Source: UBA2450 sp045132035 (GTDB taxonomy: Bacteria; Bacillota_I; Bacilli_A; RFN20; CAG-826). Taken from it: a stretch of 22,741 nucleotides of DNA. Made by a program: the position numbers and the translations under genes. Positions 8,170 to 16,004 of this stretch are shown here, piece by piece; within the stretch, counting starts at the first letter, position 1; each line of letters starts with the position of its first letter. Location of the stretch: the NCBI GenBank assembly GCA_045132035.1, contig JBGURM010000095.1:1-22741 (forward strand). Direction: 5' to 3'. Under the pieces are notes generated by a model. That model did not search any database. It was not told where the DNA came from and saw only the letters and a program-made list of their open reading frames with translations.

Positions 8170-9084
8170 ATGACTTTGCTCAAAAAGAGAGAAACACCAG
8201 TTCAAAATATTGCATATATAGGCATAATGGCGGCGGTTAACGCTGTATTTGTTTTAATATCAAGCTTATTACCTATTCTATTTATTCTTTTAGTTTTTAT
8301 TCTTCCATTAACAAGTGTCATCGTGACGATGTACTGCAAAAAATATTACATTCCAGTCTACTTTATTGTGACTCTTGCACTAACATTTGCAATCACTGCC
8401 GGTTTCAGTGTTTTTGATACTTTCATCTATGTATTTCCATCACTGGTTACAGGTTTTCTATTTGGGATATTAATTGAAAAGAATGTTCCTGGAATCTATA
8501 TTTTTATCATTGTAACTATTGCTCAATACATACTTACATACTTAACCTTCGTTTTTATTGATAAGGTAGTTACACAAGTCAATTTTTATGAAACTATCTA
8601 TCAAATGATTGGTCTTCAGTCGTTTGCATATAAGGGAGTTTTGACGATAATTTTCACATTCATCATCGCCCAAATGCAAATTGCGCTCACTTATATCCTT
8701 GTCAAATATGAAATGAGTAGGATTGATAGAGAAATTAACCTAAATATACGTTTTAGATTTTCTTTATATATTGTCACTTTAGTTGGATTAGCTGCCACTT
8801 TGTTATCAATATTTTTCTTTCCAGAATGGTCACTTCTTTTTACTTTATTAGTGGTACCAATTACTGTATTTGAGATATTCGACTTATCAATGAGAAAGAA
8901 TGTTGCTATCTACATTGTTTTAGGTATAGGACTACTTGCGTCAATATTTGTTTTTGCCTTTTTATATCGCTTAGTCCCATCTCCAAACCAATTATCTCTT
9001 TTATATGTATTATTTGTTGTCGTAACAATAATTGATTTAATTTTTAATTATTGTTTAAAACTAAATCCAGACAATATAAAATGA
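8170..9084 (+). CDS. polytopic membrane protein, DUF2232/YybS-like or S-component-like
   Basis: This 304-residue protein has about eight hydrophobic helices. The first (I-A-Y-I-G-I-M-A-A-V-N-A-V-F) resembles the N-terminal helix of ECF transporter S components, and the overall pattern of eight helices with a short basic loop mid-protein (about residues 180-195, S-R-I-D-R-E-I) recalls the DUF2232/YybS family. I do not recognise a substrate or catalytic residue. It is the first of three co-oriented genes. The next start follows its TGA stop by 13 bases. The TGA stop supports a standard genetic code. Function unknown; the family suggestion is from pattern recall only. Confidence 0.7.
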   Translation: MTLLKKRETPVQNIAYIGIMAAVNAVFVLISSLLPILFILLVFILPLTSVIVTMYCKKYYIPVYFIVTLALTFAITAGFSVFDTFIYVFPSLVTGFLFGILIEKNVPGIYIFIIVTIAQYILTYLTFVFIDKVVTQVNFYETIYQMIGLQSFAYKGVLTIIFTFIIAQMQIALTYILVKYEMSRIDREINLNIRFRFSLYIVTLVGLAATLLSIFFFPEWSLLFTLLVVPITVFEIFDLSMRKNVAIYIVLGIGLLASIFVFAFLYRLVPSPNQLSLLYVLFVVVTIIDLIFNYCLKLNPDNIK

Positions 9085-9097
9085 ATAATTGAACAAT

Positions 9098-9541
9098 ATG
9101 ATTGGAAGCATTTTTAAAAACATTGGTAAAGGGATTGGATATTTCTTTCTATTCCCAGGATTATTAATCGCAATTGCCATTTATGCGGTATTTGGATTAA
9201 TTGTTTTCGTATATCAATTTTTTAAATTAATATTCCTCTTCTTTACAGGAAGAACACTATTCTCTGATCTTCCGGAAGATATTAAAGTTAAAGCTATCTT
9301 AGATGATAAAGTAAATGGAAGTAGTGAGAAGCCTGAAGAGGCTCCTGCTCAATCAAAACCACAAGAAGAAAGTCAATCTTCTACTCAAACCGCTCCAGTA
9401 TATACAAGTTATGCGACATTATATCCTGAAGCAAATGTTGAACCAGAAAATAAACCAACTGCAAATATTGAACCTGAACCAATTGAAGAAGAAGCACCTT
9501 CTAAAATAAATAACAACGAGGGAGGCGATCAAAATGCTTAA
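9098..9541 (+). CDS. membrane-anchored protein with acidic, proline-rich tail
   Basis: The 147-residue product has a short amphipathic Lys/Gly start (about 1-13), then one long or two short hydrophobic helices (about 14-50). About 95 residues of low-complexity tail follow, rich in Pro, Glu, Ser, Gln and Asn (repeated E-P-E and Q-S-S-T-Q-T type stretches) and probably disordered in the cytoplasm or outside. I chose ATG 9098; an in-frame TTG at 9089 would add three residues. Neither has a good Shine-Dalgarno, so translation may be coupled to the gene before it. Its last 8 bases overlap the start of the next gene. No family recognised. Confidence 0.65.
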   Translation: MIGSIFKNIGKGIGYFFLFPGLLIAIAIYAVFGLIVFVYQFFKLIFLFFTGRTLFSDLPEDIKVKAILDDKVNGSSEKPEEAPAQSKPQEESQSSTQTAPVYTSYATLYPEANVEPENKPTANIEPEPIEEEAPSKINNNEGGDQNA

Positions 9542-10241
9542 TCCATTAATTTTTGTGACGCTTTCTGATAACGATAAGAGATTAATCTTCTCCATTTTAA
9601 TTGTTGTTATTGTCGTTTTAGTTTTAATTGCCTTCTTAGGATATTTACTATTCAGAATTATGCGTTGGCAATCACGCAAAATGGATACATTAATTCATGA
9701 TGTTTTAGTGTATAACGTTATCACAGATAGAAAACATCTTATGAGTTATGGTAGAAAGAAAAACTGGGCTTTATTCTTTAAGCAAGCCTATATACCTTTA
9801 TTAATTCTCTTAGCAGCGGGAATCGTTTTAGTTATCCATAATTCATTAACCAATAACTGGGAATATAACCCATTCTCTACATATGATGGATTTGGAACTT
9901 TATTCTGGACATGGAAAGCTTCTGGTGAATTTACCGGCACAGAATTGGATATTATTAGATTCCAATTAATCGCTTTAGATAACGAACCACATGTTGTTGC
10001 TGAAGCATGGGCAGGATATGTTTTTGGACCACTCGTTATTGTTGGTGGAACATGGTATTTAGTTGCGGTTTCTTGCTTACTTGCTAGAACATTCATGTTA
10101 ATTAAAAGAAGTAGAGAAGTGTTTGAAAAAAGTCTCGATGGTTTCCATCAAGACTCTTCAGCTCAAATTTCTAATAACACCACTACTGCTAGTACAACTG
10201 CAGCGGCCACTGACACTGATAAATCAGAATCAAATAATTAG
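9534..10241 (+). CDS. membrane protein of unknown function (three helices)
   Basis: This protein has 235 residues. Helices are likely at about 15-42 (after the N-terminal S-D-N-D-K-R), 84-102, and 161-188. Between the second and third lies a Trp- and aromatic-rich segment of about 55 residues (N-N-W-E-Y-N-P-F, F-W-T-W-K) that probably faces outside. The tail is Thr/Ala/Ser-rich. The start is firm: GGGAGG lies 8 bases before the ATG, overlapping the end of the preceding gene by 8 bases. The stop overlaps the stop of the small minus-strand ORF by 4 bases, and a terminator-like hairpin follows about 70 bases on. No family recognised; context points only to joint work with the two upstream membrane proteins. 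Confidence 0.65.
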   Translation: MLNPLIFVTLSDNDKRLIFSILIVVIVVLVLIAFLGYLLFRIMRWQSRKMDTLIHDVLVYNVITDRKHLMSYGRKKNWALFFKQAYIPLLILLAAGIVLVIHNSLTNNWEYNPFSTYDGFGTLFWTWKASGEFTGTELDIIRFQLIALDNEPHVVAEAWAGYVFGPLVIVGGTWYLVAVSCLLARTFMLIKRSREVFEKSLDGFHQDSSAQISNNTTTASTTAAATDTDKSESNN

Positions 10242-10381
10242 TTTTGAAAAATAATAATAAATTGAATAACAATATATATTGCTAAAGCAATATTAAGAAT
10301 AGCTAAAAGCCAGCAGATGCGTTTCTTCGCAACTGCTTTTCTTTTTTCTTTTTCAATTCTAAGGGCTTCTGCTTGATTCAT
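10238..10381 (-). CDS. small single-helix membrane protein (47 residues)
   Basis: An ATG 5 bases after the asnS stop opens 47 codons ending in TAA. The product has a charged N-terminal half (M-N-Q-A-E-A-L-R, then a run of K-E-K-R-K and A-K-K-R) followed by one hydrophobic helix (about residues 23-45, W-L-L-A-I-L-N-I-A-L-A-I-Y-I-V-I). It has the look of a real small membrane protein with the positive side in the cytoplasm. No Shine-Dalgarno is seen; coupling to asnS termination is plausible. A caution: the Lys-rich part is antisense to a T-rich terminator tail of the opposite operon, so composition alone could mimic a basic region. Confidence 0.5.
   Translation of the reverse strand: MNQAEALRIEKEKRKAVAKKRICWLLAILNIALAIYIVIQFIIIFQN
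10312..10346 (+). terminator. terminator of the 8170-10241 membrane operon
   Basis: AGCAG-A-TGCG (10312-10321), a 6-base loop TTTCTT, then CGCA-A-CTGCT (10328-10337). The stem is interrupted by one A-A mismatch and followed by a T-rich run (TTTTCTTTTTTC). It lies 71 bases past the stop at 10241. It overlaps, antisense, the small ORF on the minus strand. Confidence 0.55.
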
Positions 10382-10386
10382 AATAA

Positions 10387-11784
10387 TTAATACTTAATTG
10401 AGTTACTTGTACGTGGATATGGTTGAACATCACGAATGTTTTGCATACCAGTGATATACATGAGTAATCTATCAAAGCCAATACCAAATCCGGAGTGGAC
10501 ACATCCACCATAGCGGCGGGTGTCTAAATACCATTCAAGTCCTTCGGTGATGCCCATTTCATCCATCTTGGCTTTTAAGACATCATAGTTTTCTTCTCTT
10601 TGGCTACCACCAACGAGTTCGCCAACTGCTGGAACTAATAAGTCACATGCAGCGACTGTTTTTTGATCAGGATTAACTTTCATATAGAAAGCTTTAATTT
10701 CTCTTGGATAATCAATTAAGAAAAGTGGTCCATTAACAACTTTTTCAGTTAAATATCTCTCGTGTTCAGATTGTAAATCCATACCCCATTCGATATTGCT
10801 ATTTTCGAATTCCACGCCGTTTCTTACGGCTTCTTTGAGAATTTCGATGCCTTCTGTATAGGTCATTTTCTTGAATTCAGAGTTCACAACATGATTAAGT
10901 CTTTCTTCTAATGTGTTATCAATCATAGTGTTGAAGAATTTCATTTCTTCTGGGCATGCTTCTTGGACATAAGAAATGCAGTATTTGATGCAATCTTCGA
11001 TGACTTGCATATTGTCGTTTAAGTCACAGAACGCCATTTCTGGTTCAATCATCCAGAATTCAGAAGCGTGTCTAACAGTATTAGAGTGTTCCGCTCTAAA
11101 GACAGGACCAAATGTATAAACATCTCTAAACGCCAAAGCAAATGGTTCAACGTGAAGTTGACCAGTAACCGTTAAGTTAACTTTTCTTCCATAGAATGAG
11201 AACGGATCTTTTGTGTCATGAGTTGTGACATCAAAAACATTTCCTGCTCCTTCACCATCATTAGTGGTGATTTCTGGAGTGTGGACATAAATAAATCCTC
11301 TCTCTTGGAAGAATTGGTGAACTGCATAAGAAAGAACACTTCTCACTCTAAAGACTGCTTGGAAAGTATTTCCTCTTGGTCTAACGTGAGCAATTTCTCT
11401 TAAAAATTCGAAAGAGTGTCTCTTCTTTTGAAGAGGGTAGTCTTCAGCGCAATCACCAAGAAGCTTCGCTTCTGTGACGTTAATTTCAAATGGTTGCTTA
11501 TTTTCAGGTGTTAAGACAACCTTACCATTAATTTCAATCGCGCATCCATTTCTAAAAGATGCTAATAAGTCATATTGTGGATTATCTTTTGAATAGACGA
11601 GTTGAACGTTTTTAAAATATGTTCCGTCATTAAATTCAATAAATCCAATTTGACCATTGCTTCTATTTGTTCTAACCCAACCTTGTAAGTTGAATTCAGA
11701 TTCTAATACAGCAGCTTTTTCTTCTTCATCGCCATAAAGAACGATGTCAAATAATTCAAAATTTGTGGTTTTCACTAGTTCCAT
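10387..11784 (-). CDS. asnS: asparaginyl-tRNA synthetase
   Basis: This 465-residue class IIb synthetase charges tRNA(Asn) with Asn. An N-terminal OB-fold anticodon-binding domain (G-W-V-R-T-N-R, F-I-E-F-N-D-G, about 35-115) is followed by the catalytic core: the H-T-P-E-I-T block, motif 2 with F-R-A-E-H-S-N-T, and motif 3 G-F-G-I-G-F-D-R-L at 432-440. The C-terminal R-D-V-Q-P-Y-P-R is typical of AsnRS rather than AspRS. AGAGG lies 8 bases before the ATG. Since direct Asn charging is encoded here, GatCAB in this genome is probably needed mainly for Gln-tRNA(Gln). A separate promoter is likely; the tsaD stop lies 54 bases upstream. Confidence 0.97.
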   Translation of the reverse strand: MELVKTTNFELFDIVLYGDEEEKAAVLESEFNLQGWVRTNRSNGQIGFIEFNDGTYFKNVQLVYSKDNPQYDLLASFRNGCAIEINGKVVLTPENKQPFEINVTEAKLLGDCAEDYPLQKKRHSFEFLREIAHVRPRGNTFQAVFRVRSVLSYAVHQFFQERGFIYVHTPEITTNDGEGAGNVFDVTTHDTKDPFSFYGRKVNLTVTGQLHVEPFALAFRDVYTFGPVFRAEHSNTVRHASEFWMIEPEMAFCDLNDNMQVIEDCIKYCISYVQEACPEEMKFFNTMIDNTLEERLNHVVNSEFKKMTYTEGIEILKEAVRNGVEFENSNIEWGMDLQSEHERYLTEKVVNGPLFLIDYPREIKAFYMKVNPDQKTVAACDLLVPAVGELVGGSQREENYDVLKAKMDEMGITEGLEWYLDTRRYGGCVHSGFGIGFDRLLMYITGMQNIRDVQPYPRTSNSIKY

Positions 11785-11802
11785 GTTGTTATCCTCTCGA
11801 TA

Positions 11803-11831
11803 ATTGTATCAATATATCCATTAATCTTTAA
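11803..11831 (-). promoter_or_regulatory. putative promoter of asnS
   Basis: Minus strand: TTAAAG (11826-11831), 17 bases, TACAAT (11803-11808, 5 of 6). The predicted start would give a leader of about 14 bases carrying the AGAGG ribosome-binding site near its 5' end. The -35 is weak. Confidence 0.4.
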
Positions 11832-11838
11832 GAAAGAT

Positions 11839-12852
11839 TTAAAATTTATTCCATTCATCGATTTCCCAGTTTGGATCCACTGAGAGATCTAATGGTGCAA
11901 AGACCTTCAAGTCATATAACCTTTCGGCAACCTTTGCAATCATTGCTGCATTATCTGTACAGCACCACATTGGTGGGATATTAATTTCTACACCAAGCTT
12001 ATTCATTTCAATTGTCATTTGTTCTCTTAAGTACGAGTTAGCGGATACTCCACCTGCCAAAATGACTTGATTAACTTTATGTTCATTTACCACTTTAATT
12101 GTCCTATCAATCACTAGTCCAACCGCAACATCTTGGAATGATTTACACATATCCTCAACATTGACTTTCTCACCTTTTTGTTCAAGGTTATGAACTAAGT
12201 TAATAACGTTAGTTTTTAGTCCAGAATACGACAGATCTAAGGTCTTTTCACCTTTTAGAGGTGTTGGAAGGTCATAAGAATGCTTACCAGTTTTTGCTAA
12301 TTTATCAATCGGAATTCCTCCAGGATAAGGGAGTCCTAATACTCTAGCAACCTTATCGTAACATTCCCCAATCGCATCATCTCTTGTTTTGGCAAGAATC
12401 TCAAAATCTAAATGGTCTCTCATTAAGACAAGTTCTGTGTTACCGCCACTAACAACTACTGCTAGCATTGGGAATTTAAACGAAGAAACATATTCGTTTG
12501 CGTAAATGTGTCCTGCTAAATGGTGAACCGGAATTAAAGGAATTTTATATAGCATCGCAATTGTTTTTGCAGCTTGTAAGCCAACATGAAGCGCACCAAT
12601 AAGACCAGGACCTCTAGTAACTGCAACTGCGTCTAAATCCTCAAAACTTAATTTTGCTGTCTCCATTGCTTCTTTAATAACAATAGAAATGTTTTCGGCA
12701 TGTAGTCTACTAGCGATTTCTGGCATGACTCCACCATATTTTCTATGAACATCGATTTGGGTGGATACAATATTTGAAAGTAATTGACCATTTGAAATAA
12801 CCGAAGCAGCTGTTTCATCACAACTACTTTCAATAGCAAGTATATTAGCCAT
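11839..12852 (-). CDS. tsaD: tRNA N6-threonylcarbamoyladenosine transferase TsaD
   Basis: This 337-residue ASKHA-fold enzyme transfers the threonylcarbamoyl group to A37 of ANN-decoding tRNAs, working with TsaB and TsaE. The start A-I-E-S-S-C-D-E-T is diagnostic. The metal site H-x-x-x-H is His111 and His115 (H-H-L-A-G-H). The phosphate loop S-G-G-N-T-E is at 135-140, and the C-terminal metal-binding Asp300 lies in C-T-D-N-A-A. GGAGGTG lies 8 bases before the ATG, which overlaps the end of rimI by 8 bases. Last gene of the t6A operon. Its end is a short hairpin with no T tract, so transcription may continue toward asnS. Confidence 0.97.
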   Translation of the reverse strand: MANILAIESSCDETAASVISNGQLLSNIVSTQIDVHRKYGGVMPEIASRLHAENISIVIKEAMETAKLSFEDLDAVAVTRGPGLIGALHVGLQAAKTIAMLYKIPLIPVHHLAGHIYANEYVSSFKFPMLAVVVSGGNTELVLMRDHLDFEILAKTRDDAIGECYDKVARVLGLPYPGGIPIDKLAKTGKHSYDLPTPLKGEKTLDLSYSGLKTNVINLVHNLEQKGEKVNVEDMCKSFQDVAVGLVIDRTIKVVNEHKVNQVILAGGVSANSYLREQMTIEMNKLGVEINIPPMWCCTDNAAMIAKVAERLYDLKVFAPLDLSVDPNWEIDEWNKF

Positions 12853-13324
12853 TCTTTTGCACCTCCAAAATCATATAAATTGCATCTTCGCCATTATCAT
12901 AGTAGCCAGGTTTTTTATGAGAGATATAAAACCCATGCTTTTGATAGAAATTAATGGCGTTAGTGTTACTTTCTCTTACTTCTAAAGTAAGAGTATTAAC
13001 TTTTTTCGCTTTTGCGTCATTAATGACCTCTTTCATTAATTCGCTTCCAATCCCGCTATGACGAATATCTGGGTGAACCGCAATCTGACAAATTGTCCCA
13101 CTATCAAATGTCACCCAGTAATCAACAAAACCAACTATTGTTTTAAGTCCAAATGCTGGTGCGGAATATTCGATAACCCAAACATTACTGACTGGGTTCT
13201 CTTTCATTTCATAAAGGATGTCTGATTCTTTCCAAGGATGAAGAAAACTTGTGTTTTCAATCTCCATCACTTGAGGAAGATCTCTTTCTTCCATTGGTCT
13301 AATCTCTGAAAATAAGTTAGCCAT
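12845..13324 (-). CDS. rimI: RimI-type GNAT N-acetyltransferase
   Basis: This 159-residue acetyltransferase of the GNAT fold has the acetyl-CoA binding loop R-H-S-G-I-G-S-E-L after the strand I-A-V-H-P. An L-T-L-E-V-R-E-S-N strand and an N-A-I-N-F-Y-Q-K-H-G-F helix follow, all as in RimI (ribosomal protein S18 alanine acetyltransferase). RimI genes sit in t6A operons across Bacillota, and this position between tsaB and tsaD supports the name. The true substrate can vary, so a general protein N-acetyltransferase is possible. The start lies 1 base after the tsaB stop and the end overlaps tsaD by 8 bases. Confidence 0.88.
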   Translation of the reverse strand: MANLFSEIRPMEERDLPQVMEIENTSFLHPWKESDILYEMKENPVSNVWVIEYSAPAFGLKTIVGFVDYWVTFDSGTICQIAVHPDIRHSGIGSELMKEVINDAKAKKVNTLTLEVRESNTNAINFYQKHGFYISHKKPGYYDNGEDAIYMILEVQKNG

Positions 13325-13325
13325 A

Positions 13326-13910
13326 TTAATCCTTTAAATATATAGGCTTAACTGATAAATCATTATCAGCCTTTTCTAAAACGCCTAACAAACTCACCAT
13401 TTGAGCACATATATTAGTGTCGTTATTTTCAAATCCTAAATATCTTGCATCACCACAAATAGAGTAATCAGGATGAGAAGATATATATTCTTTTACTTCG
13501 TCATTAGTTTTAATTGTGTCATTAACAATAATCTCGTTTGCTTTATAAACACCAAAGTAACTTCTATTACTTCTCGCATTAATAACACAAATAGATGGTT
13601 TATCATTATCTTTTAACACTCTTAAAGATGAAACTGGATAAATAGGAACATTACACGCTAAAGAGACAATTTTAGCGATTGTTAAAGCAATTCTTACTCC
13701 AGTATATGAACCAGGTCCAATCGAAGTAACAACTGCGGTAATATCTTTACGAGTAAGTCCTAATTTTGACATTAATTCATCAATTTCAGGAACCATATGT
13801 TCGCTTTGTACTTGCCATGCTTCATATGAAGTAAACCCTATAAGAACCCCATTATTTTCAAATCCAACAGATAAACTGGTGTTAGAACTGTCAAGTAATA
13901 AAGTCGCCAT
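13326..13910 (-). CDS. tsaB: tRNA threonylcarbamoyladenosine biosynthesis protein TsaB
   Basis: This 194-residue inactive paralogue of TsaD forms the TsaB-TsaD heterodimer needed for t6A synthesis. It begins L-L-L-D-S-S-N-T-S-L-S-V and has the family hallmark S-I-G-P-G-S-Y-T-G-V-R-I-A-L, followed by a P-I-Y-P-V-S-S-L strand. It lacks the TsaD metal-binding histidines, as expected. It is at the short end for the family, whose members often have a longer C-terminal lobe, but ends cleanly. The ATG overlaps the tsaE TAA by 1 base (TAATG), so translation is coupled. Confidence 0.93.
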   Translation of the reverse strand: MATLLLDSSNTSLSVGFENNGVLIGFTSYEAWQVQSEHMVPEIDELMSKLGLTRKDITAVVTSIGPGSYTGVRIALTIAKIVSLACNVPIYPVSSLRVLKDNDKPSICVINARSNRSYFGVYKANEIIVNDTIKTNDEVKEYISSHPDYSICGDARYLGFENNDTNICAQMVSLLGVLEKADNDLSVKPIYLKD

Positions 13911-14362
13911 TATTTGAGTACCTCCACAAGATTTTTATCTATAGAAGAAACCGTGATATTTCTACTTGTTTCACCAGTGGATTTAATCTCAATCCATAAA
14001 GTATTTTCTGGTAACAAATCTTTAATATAATAAGGCCATTCAATCATTGTGATACCGGTTTCATATCCGATATATTCATCCAAACCAATATCAGTGTTGA
14101 TATCCGCTAAACGGTATGCATCAATATGGATTAAAGGACGATCGCCTTTTAAATAAAGCTTCATAATGTTAAATGTTGGAGATTGGACGACTTCAGTAAT
14201 GTTTAATCCTCGAGCAACTCCTCTAACTAAAGTAGTTTTCCCTGCTCCTAAATCACCAACTAAAGCAATTACTGTTCCATTAGGAATATTAGAAGCAATC
14301 TTATGACCAAATTCATTCATTTGTTCGCATGAAAAAATATCAAAACTAAATTGCTCTTTCAT
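13910..14362 (-). CDS. tsaE: tRNA threonylcarbamoyladenosine biosynthesis ATPase TsaE
   Basis: This 150-residue P-loop ATPase drives turnover of the TsaB-TsaD complex. Walker A G-D-L-G-A-G-K-T occupies 36-43 (Lys42). The switch-like S-P-T-F-N-I, the H-I-D-A-Y-R-L strand and I-E-W-P-Y-Y-I are all family signatures. The last is usually I-E-W-x-E, so the acidic residue after W-P is replaced by Tyr, a small deviation. The start lies 2 bases after the stop of the preceding gene and has only a weak AAGGA 14 bases upstream. Confidence 0.95.
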   Translation of the reverse strand: MKEQFSFDIFSCEQMNEFGHKIASNIPNGTVIALVGDLGAGKTTLVRGVARGLNITEVVQSPTFNIMKLYLKGDRPLIHIDAYRLADINTDIGLDEYIGYETGITMIEWPYYIKDLLPENTLWIEIKSTGETSRNITVSSIDKNLVEVLK

Positions 14363-14364
14363 TT

Positions 14365-14901
14365 TTATTTATTGTCCTTATTAAGTGTTTCTAAAAATTT
14401 ATCGTAATATCTTTTGATTCTAGCGTCATCAAAAGGCCATTCTCTTTTTTCCATCTTTTTAACGATTTCGTTTGTTTGATATTTCAAAACAACATCTAAA
14501 TCATCGCTATAGTTATAAATCTTTTTGTGTTTGAGATATTCTTTTTCATCTAAAATCCTGATATCTCCAGATGGAAATAACTTAGCGTCTAAATCATAAT
14601 CAATATATTTAATCATTCTATGATTAACAAGTGAAGGAGAAGCAATGTTGCAGTAATAGCAAATGCCGTCTTCTTTAAACATGCAAATAACATTCCACCA
14701 CTCTTTTTTTGAAAAGATTGTTACAGCAGGTTCTTTAGTAAACCAACGTCGACCGTTGTTCTCAACAACTTTTGCTTTTTTGGTTGCTACGACTACATAA
14801 TCGTCATTATTAGCCAATACTAAACCACGGTCCCAACATCTATGTAAGGAACCGTCATGTTTATAACATTGAATCGCTAACCAATGACCAAATAAACCCA
14901 T
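14365..14901 (-). CDS. DUF402 family nucleoside tri/diphosphate phosphatase (Ntdp-like)
   Basis: This 178-residue protein matches the DUF402 beta-barrel family. In staphylococci its member SA1684/Ntdp hydrolyses nucleoside di- and triphosphates. Recognisable parts are W-W-N-V-I-C-M-F-K-E-D-G-I-C-Y-Y-C-N-I-A-S-P and Y-I-D-Y-D-L-D-A-K-L-F-P-S-G-D-I-R-I-L-D, where the acidic residues bind metal, and the C-terminal helix with Y-Y-D-K-F. I use ATG 14901, 1 base after the stop of the upstream gene. An in-frame TTG at 14910 would overlap that gene. It sits between a membrane protein and tsaE in one operon. The exact substrate is inferred from the family. Confidence 0.83.
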   Translation of the reverse strand: MGLFGHWLAIQCYKHDGSLHRCWDRGLVLANNDDYVVVATKKAKVVENNGRRWFTKEPAVTIFSKKEWWNVICMFKEDGICYYCNIASPSLVNHRMIKYIDYDLDAKLFPSGDIRILDEKEYLKHKKIYNYSDDLDVVLKYQTNEIVKKMEKREWPFDDARIKRYYDKFLETLNKDNK

Positions 14902-14902
14902 A

Positions 14903-15919
14903 TTAATCAACCAATATTTCTAATACATCTTTAAAGTTCTTTTTCAATTGATGATAACTTTCTGGAACAATCGCCTTATCAAATGGGATTGCAATAATTG
15001 AATCATCGTATGATAAATATACAGCGGTTCTACCAGCCCAAAGGACAATATTCACATTTAAAAGAGCACCAACGCAATCAATTGCTTTAAGGTTATCAAT
15101 TAAATCTTTTCCAAGATCTTTATTAAAATCTGCACCTTCAGGTCCATAAATAACAAAGTTATTTTGTTCAGAAAGAATCGCTAAATCATCGATATCATTT
15201 GGAGTATCAACCTCTTTAGCAGCTTTAATTCTAATAATATATCTACCTTCAAAATGACGACTATTTTCAATAGTTAAATATTTACCAACAAACATCACTG
15301 TCTTTTGATATTTTTTTGCTCCTGCTTTATATAAAGCAAGTTCACCAAATTCAAATGGTTTTTCTTTATATGTCGCTGTCACTAAGTTTCTACTAGCGAT
15401 ATCAACGACTTCTTTATAACATCTATCTGCGATTACATCCGCGGCAACATATCTTTTTTCGTAATATAATTTTTGATCATGAACATCTTCAACATCAAAG
15501 AGATAATTATCCATTGTCGTTATAAAATAACGAATATATTTCTTTGTTGTATTTGGGAATTTATTCTTTGTTAAGAAGAAATGGACAAGCATAAAGACGA
15601 AGACACCACCCATAATGACTCCACCAACAATTTTGCACCAATCACCCCATGCTGGAGCTTGTGTGAAAATTACTAAAGAGGCAACAAGTAATACAACTGT
15701 AACAACCATAACGATATTACTTTCAGTTCTTGCTTTCCTATAGACAGTGAAAATGTTTTTTCTTTCATTCTCTATTGCTACATCAAAAGGAACTTCGCTC
15801 TTTTCACGGCAAAGTGGAATTAAGTCTAAACTTTCGTCTAACTTTTTTTGTTCCTCAATAGGATCTTGTATACTCATTTCAACGTTTTGTTCTTGTTTGA
15901 TATCTTTTTTCTTGGCCAT
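14903..15919 (-). CDS. DUF3137-like membrane protein, first gene of the t6A operon
   Basis: The protein has 338 residues. A Lys-rich, probably disordered start (about 1-65, with an acidic heptad-like E-E-Q-K-K-L-D-E-S stretch) is followed by two helices (about 69-86 and 96-116). A soluble domain of about 220 residues completes it. Within that, a short amphipathic segment leads to K-E-K-P-F-E-F-G-E-L, a K-T-V-M-F-V-G-K-Y-L strand and R-H-F-E-G-R-Y-I-I, an order that recalls DUF3137; I cannot confirm this by search. I chose ATG 15919 because AGGAG lies 8 bases before it. An in-frame ATG at 15952 would add 11 residues without a ribosome-binding site. It heads the operon that continues through Ntdp and tsaE. 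Function unknown. Confidence 0.7.
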   Translation of the reverse strand: MAKKKDIKQEQNVEMSIQDPIEEQKKLDESLDLIPLCREKSEVPFDVAIENERKNIFTVYRKARTESNIVMVVTVVLLVASLVIFTQAPAWGDWCKIVGGVIMGGVFVFMLVHFFLTKNKFPNTTKKYIRYFITTMDNYLFDVEDVHDQKLYYEKRYVAADVIADRCYKEVVDIASRNLVTATYKEKPFEFGELALYKAGAKKYQKTVMFVGKYLTIENSRHFEGRYIIRIKAAKEVDTPNDIDDLAILSEQNNFVIYGPEGADFNKDLGKDLIDNLKAIDCVGALLNVNIVLWAGRTAVYLSYDDSIIAIPFDKAIVPESYHQLKKNFKDVLEILVD

Positions 15920-16004
15920 CTTTTTTGCTCCTAGTGATAAATATGATAACATAAATGCCTCATAAATGAGAGCAATTTATGTAGAACTTATTATATAGAA
16001 ATTT

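Noticed and set aside
9419..9679. 86-codon open frame on the minus strand across two membrane genes
   Set aside because: It is antisense to two well-supported overlapping genes, with low-complexity composition mirroring the Glu/Pro-rich tail; no start signal.
10276..10293. Perfect hairpin ATATTGC-TAAA-GCAATAT as terminator
   Set aside because: No T run follows on either strand, and it falls in the helix-coding part of the small ORF; the stronger stem at 10312-10337 fits better.
11822..11838. Hairpin ATCTTT-CTT-AAAGAT right after the tsaD stop as a terminator
   Set aside because: The stem is AT-rich and short and is not followed by a T tract on the minus strand.
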